Source: Breznakibacter xylanolyticus (GTDB lineage: Bacteria; Bacteroidota; Bacteroidia; Bacteroidales; Marinilabiliaceae). Taken from it: a DNA stretch of 64,000 nt. Location of the stretch: NCBI RefSeq assembly GCF_003254275.1, contig NZ_QKZK01000016.1, positions 1 to 64,000 of the forward strand, read 5' to 3'. Each line of letters begins with the position of its first letter. Within the stretch, counting starts at the first letter, position 1. A model generated the notes under the pieces. It was not told the DNA's origin, searched no databases, and saw only the letters and a list, made by a program, of their open reading frames with translations. Both the position numbers and the translations under genes were made by a program. Of the stretch, positions 8,436 to 17,510 are shown one piece after another.

Positions 8436-9494
8436 TCATTTAAAATAAATCGCTTTCTCGTGTCTTTCTGTTACCTCACCGATGATGGTAGCCAGAGCGT
8501 GACCGTTGGCTTGTAGGTCGGTGATGGCGGCATCGGCTTTGTTGGCATCCACGGCAAAGAGTAGTCCGCCGGATGTTTGGGCATCGCAGCAGATGGCTTG
8601 GTGCATGAGGTTCTCCGGGTTGTTGTATTGCACCAGATTGTGGGTATAGTCATGGTTACGCCACACGGCACCGGGGATGCATCCCAGGTCGATGAGTTCG
8701 GTTACCTGAGGGAGCAGAGGGAGTGCATCGGGATGGATGACGAAGGAGACACTGCCGGCATTGGCCATTTGCATGGCGTGCCCGGCCAACCCAAACCCGG
8801 TGATGTCGGTGGCACCGCTCACGTGATATTTCTGCATGATTTCTTTGGCCGTATTGTTGAGTTGTTTCATGTTGTCGAGTGCCATTTGGTAGGCGTCGGG
8901 TTGATGCATTTGCATCCTGTGTGCAGCCATGAGAATGCCGCTTCCCAGAGGTTTGGTGAGGATGAGTTTTTGTCCGGCACGAGTGCCGGCGTTGGTGATG
9001 AGATGGTCGGGGGGCACGGTACCGACCACGGCCAGTCCGTATTTGGGCACGGCATCGTTGATGGTGTGGCCGCCCATGACGAGTGCACCGGCTTCGGCCG
9101 TTTTTTGTTGGCCACCGCGCATGATTTCGCCAAACACCTCGAGAGGAATTCCCGTGGCGGGAAACATCATCAGGTTGAGCACTAACAGCGGCGTGCCTCC
9201 CATGGCATATACATCGCTGAGGGCGTTGGCGGCCGCAATTTGTCCAAATTCGAAGGCGTCACTGCACACGGGAGGGAAGAAGTCGGTGGTGACAATCAGG
9301 GCTGTTTGGTCGTTGAGGCGGTACACGCCTGCATCGTCGTGAGTTTGGATGTCGACCATGATGCGCGGGTCGTTGATGATGGGGAGTTCCGACAGGATTT
9401 GGGAGAGTTGGCCTGGCGATAGTTTGGCCGAACAGCCCCCGGTTTCAACGGTGGATAGCAGGTCGAAGTAGGTGTTGGTATGTTGTTGTTTCAT
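8436..9494 (-). CDS. selD: Selenide, water dikinase
   Basis: 352 residues, the normal length. It makes selenophosphate from selenide and ATP. The N-terminal catalytic pair is visible as ETGGCSAKLSP with C21 and K24, so this is the cysteine form and not a selenoprotein. The ATP-binding AIR-synthase-like core follows (HDDAGVYRL, TTDFFPPV, NALSDVYAMGG, GGHTINDAVPKYGL, GATDITGFGLAGHA, DAQTSGGLL). It is the last gene of the minus-strand selenium operon, 98 bp after the DUF3343 gene. Its product would feed MnmH (tRNA 2-selenouridine) and possibly a labile selenium cofactor. Confidence 0.97.
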   Translation of the reverse strand: MKQQHTNTYFDLLSTVETGGCSAKLSPGQLSQILSELPIINDPRIMVDIQTHDDAGVYRLNDQTALIVTTDFFPPVCSDAFEFGQIAAANALSDVYAMGGTPLLVLNLMMFPATGIPLEVFGEIMRGGQQKTAEAGALVMGGHTINDAVPKYGLAVVGTVPPDHLITNAGTRAGQKLILTKPLGSGILMAAHRMQMHQPDAYQMALDNMKQLNNTAKEIMQKYHVSGATDITGFGLAGHAMQMANAGSVSFVIHPDALPLLPQVTELIDLGCIPGAVWRNHDYTHNLVQYNNPENLMHQAICCDAQTSGGLLFAVDANKADAAITDLQANGHALATIIGEVTERHEKAIYFK

Positions 9495-9592
9495 TGCGAT
9501 TTAGGTGTTGTTGTTTGAAGTATTAAGTCTCCATGTTTGGGAGGGGGAGCGCCTTTGGCGTTTATGGCACAAGTTTGATTATTTGGCATTAT

Positions 9593-9808
9593 TTACCATT
9601 GTTGGATGGTAAATTGAACATGGTTCTCTGTCAGCAGGCTTTGGATGGCAAGGGTGTTTTCGGGGGTTGTTTCGATGCACATGCCGCATTCCGACGAGAT
9701 GTGTTCCGGCACCGGGATGATGCGAGCTCTGATGCCGTGGTGAGCAAGCAGTTGGTCGGCTTTAATCACGTTGCGTGTGTTTTGAAAAGTGAGGATGGTG
9801 CGGTGCAT
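9593..9808 (-). CDS. DUF3343 family, putative Se/S carrier-like protein
   Basis: A 71-residue protein, MHRTILTFQNTRNVIKADQL..., with SSECGMCIETTPEN near the middle carrying two cysteines in a C-G-M-C arrangement. It matches DUF3343, a family of about 70-90 residues that often sits beside SelD, YedF and a class-V aminotransferase and is described as a putative Se/S carrier. Only 1 bp separates it from the desulfurase stop, so translation is probably coupled. Function beyond context is inference. Confidence 0.82.
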   Translation of the reverse strand: MHRTILTFQNTRNVIKADQLLAHHGIRARIIPVPEHISSECGMCIETTPENTLAIQSLLTENHVQFTIQQW

Positions 9809-9809
9809 G

Positions 9810-10934
9810 TTATTGAATGGAAGATAATTCTGTTAGTGACTTTAATAAAAACTCCAAGTCATCGGAGGTGTGATAAGGTGATGGGGCAATTCGGAGCGTG
9901 CCGTTGGGGAAAGAGCCCAGGTGACGGTGAGCAGCCGGGGCGCAGTGGAGTCCCTGTCGCACTTCGATGCCGAAATGGCGATACAATTTGTCGGCCATGT
10001 CAGATGGGGTCATCCGGTGATGGGTGATGGAGAATAGGGCTCCTTGTTCGATCGGGTTGTTGGCGCCCCATACTTTGTAGCCTGGCAGTTGGGCAATGGC
10101 GTTCATCAGGTGTAATAGGTCGGCGTGTGTGTGACGGGGTTGGGGGAAGTGTTGCAGGGCGGCCAGCAGGCCGCAGATGCCCGTGATGTTGGGTGTTCCG
10201 GCCTGAAATCGGTCGGGCACATCGAGGGGCATGTCGTAGCTGTCGGAGCGGCTGCCGGTGCCGCCATGGATGAGGGGCACGAGTGTTTCGGGATGTTTGG
10301 CAAAGAATCCGCCGGTGCCGCTGGGGCCGAGCAATCCTTTGTGGCCGGTGAAAGCGAAATAGTCGATGCCCCACTGGTCGAGATGAATGGGCAGGTGGCC
10401 GACGGATTGGCTGCCGTCGACCAACAGGGGAACCTTGCCAGCCCATTGGGCAATGGTTTCAACCGGCTGAATGATCCCGTTGACATTGCTTTGATGGTTT
10501 ACAACAATCAGTCCGGTATTTGATAAATCAATGTTTGATAAGGCATTGATGTTGATAGTGCCATCGGGCCATGCCGGCAATGTGTGGATGTTGATGATGC
10601 CATGTTTGGCCAACTCCCACAGAGGCCGCATCACAGCGTTGTGTTCCAGGGGTGATACCCACACGCGTTTGCCCGTCAGGGGCAGTCCTTTGATGACGGT
10701 GTTGATGGCCATGGTGGCATTTGAGCAGAAGGCAATGTTTTCGGCGCGAGCGGTTCCCATCCGGTGTGCCAGGGCATCGCGGCATGTTTCGACCATCGCG
10801 GTGGCTTCGTACACCCGTTGGTAGGCCGATCGTCCGTAAGTGCCGCCCATGTGGGTGAGGTAGTGATGGATGGCATCGGCCACCTGCGACGGTTTGGGGA
10901 ATGATGTGCTGCCGTTGTCGAAGTACCGGTTCAT
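9810..10934 (-). CDS. Cysteine desulfurase-family aminotransferase (selenium cluster type)
   Basis: 374 residues, fold-type I PLP enzyme of class V. The PLP lysine is K199 in AFTGHKGLLGPSG, preceded by the cofactor aspartate in LLVDGSQSVGH. C331 in RQGLHCAPAAH is the expected active-site cysteine of the desulfurase/selenocysteine lyase group. It resembles the subfamily found next to selD and yedF in organisms with orphan selD, and probably releases sulfur or selenium from (seleno)cysteine. The ATG overlaps the yedF stop by 4 bp. Substrate preference cannot be read from sequence. Confidence 0.9.
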   Translation of the reverse strand: MNRYFDNGSTSFPKPSQVADAIHHYLTHMGGTYGRSAYQRVYEATAMVETCRDALAHRMGTARAENIAFCSNATMAINTVIKGLPLTGKRVWVSPLEHNAVMRPLWELAKHGIINIHTLPAWPDGTININALSNIDLSNTGLIVVNHQSNVNGIIQPVETIAQWAGKVPLLVDGSQSVGHLPIHLDQWGIDYFAFTGHKGLLGPSGTGGFFAKHPETLVPLIHGGTGSRSDSYDMPLDVPDRFQAGTPNITGICGLLAALQHFPQPRHTHADLLHLMNAIAQLPGYKVWGANNPIEQGALFSITHHRMTPSDMADKLYRHFGIEVRQGLHCAPAAHRHLGSFPNGTLRIAPSPYHTSDDLEFLLKSLTELSSIQ

Positions 10935-11545
10935 GGATAGATGACCTTTGAGGCTTGCGAGAGGATTTGGGTGATTTGATACATGTTACTGATGGTTCCG
11001 GTACCTATTTGCGGTTTGATGTCGAAAAAGTCCACACAGGTTCCGCATAAGATGATGTTGACGCCTTGGTTTTCCATGGTGATGAGGGAGGTGAGGGTAT
11101 CTGTTCCCTTTATGGCCAGTTTTACGGCGCCATTGTAGCAAATGATGTGAGACGGCAGCACATCTTGTTCAGCCAAAGCGTTGATAAAGCCACGCATGAG
11201 CAGCGCGCCCAGTTGGTCGTCGCCTTTCCCCATCAGGTTAGAGGTGAGGCAAACGACGTGTTTTCCGGTTGGTGTGGCATTGGAGGTTTGGCAAAAAGCT
11301 TCGGGGTTGACGGGTTCCACATGGCCCGAGAGGGGTTTTGTGGCGTACACGTGCCATCCATCGTCATGTTTTTCGCTCACGGGGATGGCCTTGAGTGCGG
11401 TGAAGAAATTCATCAGGTTGCTCAGTGACGTCTCATGGTCGGTGAGTACTTCCATGATTTGTCCCGGCTCCAGGGTGTTGAACACCTGTTTGGCCATGAT
11501 TAAAGGTTTGGGGCACAGTTGTCCCCGTGTATCAATGATTGGCAT
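10931..11545 (-). CDS. yedF: Selenium metabolism protein YedF
   Basis: 204 residues in two domains. The N-terminal ~75 residues are TusA-like with the CPxP motif (RGQLCPKPLIMAKQ, C11). The C-terminal half (about 95-204) is DsrE-like with NIILCGTCVDFF, C167 and C170. This fusion is the YedF type linked to SelD by co-occurrence. It probably relays sulfur or selenium as a persulfide/perselenide between the desulfurase and SelD. It overlaps the 3' end of mnmH by 14 bp and the desulfurase start by 4 bp, so the three genes are tightly coupled. Confidence 0.93.
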   Translation of the reverse strand: MPIIDTRGQLCPKPLIMAKQVFNTLEPGQIMEVLTDHETSLSNLMNFFTALKAIPVSEKHDDGWHVYATKPLSGHVEPVNPEAFCQTSNATPTGKHVVCLTSNLMGKGDDQLGALLMRGFINALAEQDVLPSHIICYNGAVKLAIKGTDTLTSLITMENQGVNIILCGTCVDFFDIKPQIGTGTISNMYQITQILSQASKVIYP

Positions 11546-12593
11546 ATTGTGGTGTTTTTAAGAGATTAGAAATGGATTGCATCAGGCTTTGAGCCATACG
11601 CTCGGTGTCGTCGTGGTCGAAGGACAGTTCGGCTTTGGGCGATTGTCGCAACGCAAAGCCATGGTCGTAAGTCTTGTCGTAATAACCAAGGGTGAGACGA
11701 GCTACAGAAGCGAAGTCGTCATGGTCGATGGCATCGAGCACCTGTTGCATCACGAGTCCACCGAGTCGTTTTTTTATTTTCAAGGAAGCATCGCGGAGCA
11801 TCTCTTTGGGAAAGCAGGCGTAGTCGCGCACCAACCGTTGGATGCGATTTTCGATGGGGATGTTAATGTTAATGAACAGGCAGTTTTGCATTCGTTCATA
11901 AAACTCGTCGGGGATAAAATTGTGGCCGATGCCTTGGCTCTCGCTTTCCACCCAAATGCATTGATGCGGTGACATACGCGTGAGGGCATCGTGCAACAGG
12001 TTTTCGAACTGTTCGTTGGTGGGTTGCGGGGGTAGTCCCAGGGCGCCATAGGCTGATCCCCGATGGTTGGCGATGCCTTCAAGGTCAATGACTTGTTGAC
12101 CCATTTGATGGAGTTGGTGAAGGATTTCTGTTTTGCCGCTGCCGGTTCGTCCCCCCAGATTCACCAGTTGCCAGGGATGGCGATTGAGTAATTCGTAAAA
12201 GTGCTTGCGGTACTGTTTGTAACCGCCGGTGAGTTGAAATATTTTAAGGCCGGCAGTTTGCAGTAACCAGGCCACGCTGCCACTGCGCATTCCGCCGCGC
12301 CAACAGTAAATCACCAGAGCACGACCGGCGGCTATCTCCCGGGCTTTGCGCACCAGTTGAGCCATTTTGGGGCCAACGATTTCCAGTCCCAGGTCGATGG
12401 CTTCCTGTTGCCCTACCTGTTTGTAGGTGGTTCCAACGGCCGCACGTTCGTCGTTGGTAAACAGGGGGAGGTTCACGCTCTCGGGGATGTGGCCTTTCTC
12501 GTACTCAGCGGGAGTGCGCACATCCACAATCACGCAAGAACTCATCAATTTCACCAAATCGTCGGGTTGGATTTGTCGGATGGTAGATGGCAT
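11532..12593 (-). CDS. mnmH: tRNA 2-selenouridine synthase
   Basis: 353 residues, standard length. An N-terminal rhodanese domain has the catalytic C97 in VIYCWRGGMRSGS, a motif characteristic of MnmH/SelU. A C-terminal P-loop domain has GGRTGSGKTE at 147-156. The enzyme geranylates then selenates the wobble 2-thiouridine of tRNA-Lys, -Glu and -Gln using selenophosphate. It is the first gene of the operon whose last gene is selD. A tRNA-Lys with UUU anticodon, a classic substrate, lies at 48.9 kb. Confidence 0.96.
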   Translation of the reverse strand: MPSTIRQIQPDDLVKLMSSCVIVDVRTPAEYEKGHIPESVNLPLFTNDERAAVGTTYKQVGQQEAIDLGLEIVGPKMAQLVRKAREIAAGRALVIYCWRGGMRSGSVAWLLQTAGLKIFQLTGGYKQYRKHFYELLNRHPWQLVNLGGRTGSGKTEILHQLHQMGQQVIDLEGIANHRGSAYGALGLPPQPTNEQFENLLHDALTRMSPHQCIWVESESQGIGHNFIPDEFYERMQNCLFININIPIENRIQRLVRDYACFPKEMLRDASLKIKKRLGGLVMQQVLDAIDHDDFASVARLTLGYYDKTYDHGFALRQSPKAELSFDHDDTERMAQSLMQSISNLLKTPQYANH

Positions 12594-12615
12594 GGTTTTA
12601 TGATTAAAAAACCGA

Positions 12616-12623
12616 CAAATTTA
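12616..12623 (-). promoter_or_regulatory. -7 box (TAAATTTG) of the selenium operon
   Basis: On the minus strand TAAATTTG fits TAnnTTTG and lies 22 bp upstream of the mnmH ATG. No TTTG -33 box is evident. Confidence 0.45.
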
Positions 12624-13111
12624 CCAAAATATGGTCAGGGAGGAGATGGAAAAGTGGCTGTGTCGGTTGTATTGAACCTGGTGATTGATTAATGGTTTGA
12701 TGGATAGAGTGTTTGGTGTAGTGTTAAAAGTTGCAGAGAATTCATTTACAGGCTCCCCTAAAGCACATATCGGTGCAACCCAAGGGGAGGGGAATGATAT
12801 TCGGTTGATCGGATTATTTAATGTGAGAGATGTGTTTGGAGATTGGTAAAAGATTGACATTCGGATAATGAAATTGATTACATTTATGTTTTGAATGCGA
12901 ATTAAGGGTAAAAAGTAGGAGACTCATTATAGGGTCACTATGAAAACAGGAAAAACAATTGGTTGTGCTCTTGAAGTGCATAATTGACCTGGCAAAATAG
13001 GGGCTCGCAAAGGAGACACATAGTTTGCAATGAGCACAGGGGCACAGAAGTTTACGGGTTATGATGAAATTTTGTGCAACCTTAAACATGAGTTCAAATA
13101 AAAAAGCAGAT

Positions 13112-13167
13112 AACTCAGCGTTAACTCATCTTCTTTAACGTATTCAACTAAGAACTAACGCTGAGTT
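13112..13167. repeat. Inverted repeat in the mnmH-mscS gap
   Basis: AACTCAGCGTTA (13112-13123) and TAACGCTGAGTT (13156-13167) are exact reverse complements, 32 bp apart, inside a 700-bp gap without genes (12594-13293). The left arm sits in the AAGCAGATAACTCA module that also occurs near 3160. The remaining gap is AT-rich with low-complexity fragments such as GGAGACACATAG and GCACAGGGGCACAGAAG. Confidence 0.65.
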
Positions 13168-13293
13168 GCAGTGAGCTAAGATGAGAGCCAGTGAGAAGAA
13201 GAAACCTTTATTGTCATTTTGAATGGAACAAGTTTAAGAGAGATAGAATATTCAGTGCGAAGATGTTAGTTGTTGAAAATTAAGATGTTATTT

Positions 13294-15180
13294 ATGAAAT
13301 CATTGTTTTCGATTTTGGCGGCTGTACTTTTGTTAAGTACGCATTTATGGGGACAAGAGGTTGTGAATTCGCCCTCAAACGATTCCATCAATGCCACATT
13401 ATTGTTCGAATATCAGCAACGTTTGGATGAACTGGAACGTCAGCGTAAGGCCGATTCCCTACGGCGAGAGGAACTGGAAGAGGCGTTTAAGCAACGTCAA
13501 GGCACAGACGGGCCAGATAGAGATGAGCTTCAAAAAGAGCTCAACGCCATCACTCAAGAAGACGAAAGGAGACAATTGCAGAAAAAGTCGCACATCGAAT
13601 CGTTGCGGAGTTCAGCGGTCGGTTATCCGGTAAGGGGGGTGATGGAAGACACATTGTTTTACATCTATTCAAAAATAGGAGCCTCCATGCCCAAGGAAAG
13701 GGCTTTGAATATCAGTGCGAAGATACATCGTTTATATGATGATGATTTTTTGAATGTAGATTCAATCATTGTGCAGAAGTCCGAAAACAGTTATGATATT
13801 GTTTATCGTGATTTAATTGTGATGAGTGTTTCTGAGAATGATGCGCTATGGGAAGGAATCGAAATGCAAACTTTGGCTCAGAACATTCGGGACAGCATTG
13901 GCGGGTCGATAGAAATGGCCCGGCGAGAAAACAGCTTGGTGAAAACGCTGGTGCGCGTGGGATTGGTGTTGCTGGTTTTGGGGCTGGCATGGTTGGTGTT
14001 TTGGTTAATCGGGAAGGGTTATGCAAAACTGTTGGCGTATGTTGACCGCAACAAGGGCAAGTGGCTTAGGAATTTATCGTATAAAGACTACACATTTTTA
14101 ACCGCCGAGCAGGAGATGCTTGTTGTTTTGTTTTTGTTGAAAATCATGCGTTGGTTTGTTTACGCAATATTATTGTACATCACGCTGCCCATTGTTTTTA
14201 GCATTTTTCCCTTTTCGCGTCAATGGGCCGATGCCTTGTTTCGTCTTATCTGGTCACCATTTCGTGGCGTATTGATGTCCGTATGGGCCTATTTGCCAAA
14301 TCTGTTTAGCATTTTGGTGATTTATGTGGTGATGAAATATGTGATTCGGTTTGTGAAATATGTCTTTCATGAGATTGGAGCAGGCAAGCTCGAGATAGGC
14401 GGTTTTCATGCTGATTGGGCCATGCCGACTTATCACATTGTTCGGTTTTTGCTGTATGCTTTTATGTTTGTGCTCATATTTCCCTATTTACCCGGTTCCG
14501 ATTCAAATATTTTCAAGGGAGTTTCGGTGTTTATTGGCGTTTTGTTTTCGTTGGGGTCATCATCGGCCATTGCCAACATGGTGGCAGGATTGGTCATAAC
14601 GTATATGCGTCCGTTTAAGATTGGTGATCGTATCAAAATAGGAGAAGTAACGGGCGAAGTGATTGAGAAAACCATGTTGGTGACGCGAGTGCGCACCATC
14701 AAAAATGAGGTGATCACCATTCCCAATTCGTCAATCTTAACCGGTAATACCACCAATTACAGTGTCGAGGCCAATGGGCAAGGGTTGATTGTTTACAGCA
14801 CGGTGACCATTGGATACGATGTGCCATGGCGCAAGGTGCATCAGGCATTGTTTGAGGCAGCGTCGCGCACGGATATGATTCTGTCAGAACCTCAGCCATT
14901 TGTGTTGCAAACCGGGTTGGATGATTTTTATGTGTCGTATCAAATCAATGCCTATACCCGAGAATCGGGAAAGCAGGCGTTGATATATTCCGTGTTGCAT
15001 CAAAACATACAGGATGTCTTTAACGAACAGGGCATCGAGATCATGTCTCCACATTATCGAGCCTCGAGAGATGGCAATGCCACTACCGTCCCAGCGGATT
15101 ATTTGCCCAAAGATTATGAGGCTCCGGCTTTTCATGTGAAAGTGAAGCGGGAATCGGGAGGAACTGGCGATGTAAGATGA
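13294..15180 (+). CDS. MscS-family mechanosensitive ion channel
   Basis: 628 residues. A signal peptide (MKSLFSILAAVLLLSTHLWG) leads to a charged, coiled-coil periplasmic region (about 30-110), a first hydrophobic helix (about 215-240), several membrane spans (about 280-430), and the MscS core. The pore-helix/beta-domain region reads SLGSSSAIANMVAGLVITYM then RPFKIGDRIKIGEVTGEV and VITIPNSSILTGNTTNYS, the strongest family signature. It should open under membrane tension and release osmolytes. The start at 13294 gives the best signal peptide; ATG 13285 is an alternative. Confidence 0.93.
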   Translation: MKSLFSILAAVLLLSTHLWGQEVVNSPSNDSINATLLFEYQQRLDELERQRKADSLRREELEEAFKQRQGTDGPDRDELQKELNAITQEDERRQLQKKSHIESLRSSAVGYPVRGVMEDTLFYIYSKIGASMPKERALNISAKIHRLYDDDFLNVDSIIVQKSENSYDIVYRDLIVMSVSENDALWEGIEMQTLAQNIRDSIGGSIEMARRENSLVKTLVRVGLVLLVLGLAWLVFWLIGKGYAKLLAYVDRNKGKWLRNLSYKDYTFLTAEQEMLVVLFLLKIMRWFVYAILLYITLPIVFSIFPFSRQWADALFRLIWSPFRGVLMSVWAYLPNLFSILVIYVVMKYVIRFVKYVFHEIGAGKLEIGGFHADWAMPTYHIVRFLLYAFMFVLIFPYLPGSDSNIFKGVSVFIGVLFSLGSSSAIANMVAGLVITYMRPFKIGDRIKIGEVTGEVIEKTMLVTRVRTIKNEVITIPNSSILTGNTTNYSVEANGQGLIVYSTVTIGYDVPWRKVHQALFEAASRTDMILSEPQPFVLQTGLDDFYVSYQINAYTRESGKQALIYSVLHQNIQDVFNEQGIEIMSPHYRASRDGNATTVPADYLPKDYEAPAFHVKVKRESGGTGDVR

Positions 15181-15228
15181 TGAGATGAAATATCTAAGGA
15201 TTCGATTTGGGGCACACAGGATTATTGG

Positions 15229-15340
15229 AAGAAGTGGAAGAGTGTATGAGTGGAAGAGTGTAGAAGTGTAGAAGTGTAGAAGTTCAAGAGTGTAGAAGTG
15301 TAGAAGGGCAAAAGGGCAAGAGTGCAAAAGTACAAGAGTT
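15229..15340. repeat. 8-bp tandem repeat tract (TAGAAGTG / CAAGAGTG)
   Basis: Fourteen consecutive octamers run from AAGAAGTG (15229) through GAAGAGTG, TATGAGTG, GAAGAGTG, TAGAAGTG x2, TAGAAGTT, CAAGAGTG, TAGAAGTG, TAGAAGGG, CAAAAGGG, CAAGAGTG, CAAAAGTA to CAAGAGTT (15340). It has the same unit length and consensus as the tract at 4474. It lies just after the mscS stop. Confidence 0.88.
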
Positions 15341-15360
15341 ACAGAGGATTTTATAAATCT

Positions 15361-15430
15361 CCTGCCGTAGGCAGGAAAGCTCGGTAGAAACGAAGGCGTA
15401 TATCGTTTTGTCTTGCCCCATTCGGGGCAA
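15361..15430. repeat. Paired short hairpins, REP-like element
   Basis: CCTGCC-GTA-GGCAGG (15361-15375) and TTGCCCC-ATTC-GGGGCAA (15413-15430) are two perfect small hairpins about 37 bp apart, joined by AAAGCTCGGTAGAAACGAAG. The layout resembles a dispersed intergenic element. The rest of the 530-bp gap to 15710 shows nothing I can assign. Confidence 0.5.
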
Positions 15431-15710
15431 AAGAACCAACAAACCGGTTGCTTGCTACCAATCTTTTTTCCCTACGGAAAATTACAAACATCAACTAAGA
15501 TACTGTGAGTTATGCCAGAGCCAAGAAATCTTTTCTCGAGATGATTTGATTATCCATTCTTAAGGGTTGTGAATGAAAATCCCAACCCTTAATTCGCATG
15601 ATTCATGAAATGGTTCAAGGTCGATTGTTCAATGCCAATGTTTGTCTTAAAATAAGGTATTTTTATCCCCCCAAGGTGAATTATTAAAACAACCAAACGA
15701 AATTTTTGAA

Positions 15711-17510
15711 ATGTCACAAGCGTCCATTTACCAGCAGCGCGAAGCTGTTTTTAACATCAAGTTGCAAGGTTTAAAGCGTTATAACCTGTTGTTTATTCTT
15801 TTAAAAATAGCGCTGTTTCTTTCTATCCTTGTGTTGATGTACCAATGGATGGTTCACGGGTGGAGTTTGTGGTGGGCATTGGGAGCCACGGTGGCTTTTG
15901 GCGTGGTGTTTAAAATTGACCAGCGGTTTATGAAGCATTTGCGTCTTATTGAAGCGTTGCAACACATTAATGAGCAAGAATCAGCGGCGCAAGAGGGTGA
16001 TTTGCGTGCCTTTGAAGCCGGCACCTGCTACGCAGATGGCACACATGCCTATTCGTTTGATTTGGATTTGTTTGTTCCAGGAGGCATTTATCAATACCTC
16101 AATCGCACGGTCACTCAAGAGGGTGCCGATGCCCTGGCTGGTTATTTGGCTCATATGTCAACCAAGGAAACGGTAATTCGAGCGCGGCAGGCGGCTATTG
16201 CCGAGTTGTCACCATTGCTGGAGTGGCGGCAGATGTTTGCGGCTTTGGGGCATCATGCCACTGTGTCACTCAAAGGGGTATTGCAACATCTGCGCGAACA
16301 GCCGAAGGATGTCACCCCTGTCAAGTCATTATGGCAATGGAGCAGTTATTTGTTTATTGGTTTCACTTTTGGCGCTTTAACACTCAATGTGTTAGGTTTG
16401 GTGGCTTATCAACTTCCTTTGGTGTTGATGTTGGCACAACTGATGCTTTGGGGCAGTCGAATGAAAGCCACCAACCGTATTCACGGCCGTATCGATCGGT
16501 TTTATCAAACGTTTTCGGGATATAACGAACTGTTGTCACATGTCGCAAAGCCACCGGCGCCCTTTGAGAGCGACAAGCTCAAGGAGATTGCTCATCAGCT
16601 TACCTCTCCTCAGACCGGAGCCAGGGAGGCGTTTGCCGAGCTGGGGCGTATCCTGGGCAGTTTCAACCAGCGCAACAACCTGTTGGTGTCGATGGTGCTC
16701 AATGGCCTGGTAATGCGTGATGTGTTATTGATGATGCGCTACCGCAGGTGGATGCATCGGTGGGCGGCCGATTTTCCAATGTGGGTTGATGCTCTGGCCG
16801 AGATGGATGCGTTGGTGAGTTTGGCCAATTATGCTTATAACCATCCCGGATATGCCATTCCGCAACTTTCGACCGATGAGGTTTTGGCTGCCCATGATCT
16901 GGGACATCCGCTCATTTCGGCACAAGTACGGGTGTGCAATGATTATCGGGTGGATGCAATGCCACATTTTCATTTGGTGACGGGAGCCAATATGGCAGGT
17001 AAAAGTACCTTTTTGAGAGCCGTGGGGGTGAATCTGATTTTGGCGTCCTGCGGGGCACCGGTATGCGCCTCGCAGTTTCGATTTCGCCCCATGCAACTCT
17101 TTAGCAGCATGCGCACCAGCGACAACCTGGTGAATCATACCTCTTACTTTCAGGCCGAGCTGTTGCGTTTAAAGCAATTGTTGGATGCGGCAGCCTCGTC
17201 GGACGGTCTTTTTGTAATCCTTGACGAAATGCTCAAGGGAACCAATTCGCGCGATAAACTGGCCGGCTCCCGTCTTTTTTTGCTCAAGATGCTTGGTTTT
17301 CAGTCATGTGGTTTGGTAGCCACGCACGATTTGGCGCTGGGTGACTTGGTGCAGGAGCGGCCGGGGCGTTTTACCAATATCTGTTTCGAAATCACCATTG
17401 GCCATGACGACATCATTTATGATTATCGTCTCAAGCCCGGTCTGGCACATAACCTGAACGCGACCTGGCTGTTGGAGCGTCTTATTGGTAAGCCTGATTC
17501 TGATCTTTAA
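15711..17510 (+). CDS. Membrane-anchored MutS-like ATPase
   Basis: 599 residues. Two predicted transmembrane helices lie near residues 25-65 (LLFILLKIALFLSILVLMYQ, then a second) and two more near 215-245. The C-terminal ~200 residues are a MutS domain V ATPase: Walker A TGANMAGKSTFLRAVG, Walker B FVILDEMLKGTNS, and the following VATHDLALG switch. The mismatch-recognition and connector domains of MutS1 are absent. Such proteins are widespread in Bacteroidota, are labelled mismatch repair proteins by homology, and have no established repair role. Membrane anchoring argues for a different job. A palindrome and the next promoter follow within 35 bp. Confidence 0.85.
   Translation: MSQASIYQQREAVFNIKLQGLKRYNLLFILLKIALFLSILVLMYQWMVHGWSLWWALGATVAFGVVFKIDQRFMKHLRLIEALQHINEQESAAQEGDLRAFEAGTCYADGTHAYSFDLDLFVPGGIYQYLNRTVTQEGADALAGYLAHMSTKETVIRARQAAIAELSPLLEWRQMFAALGHHATVSLKGVLQHLREQPKDVTPVKSLWQWSSYLFIGFTFGALTLNVLGLVAYQLPLVLMLAQLMLWGSRMKATNRIHGRIDRFYQTFSGYNELLSHVAKPPAPFESDKLKEIAHQLTSPQTGAREAFAELGRILGSFNQRNNLLVSMVLNGLVMRDVLLMMRYRRWMHRWAADFPMWVDALAEMDALVSLANYAYNHPGYAIPQLSTDEVLAAHDLGHPLISAQVRVCNDYRVDAMPHFHLVTGANMAGKSTFLRAVGVNLILASCGAPVCASQFRFRPMQLFSSMRTSDNLVNHTSYFQAELLRLKQLLDAAASSDGLFVILDEMLKGTNSRDKLAGSRLFLLKMLGFQSCGLVATHDLALGDLVQERPGRFTNICFEITIGHDDIIYDYRLKPGLAHNLNATWLLERLIGKPDSDL

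Noticed and set aside
8577-9185. Long plus-strand ORF opposite selD
   Set aside because: It is an antisense shadow of selD, whose catalytic motifs and operon context are clear.
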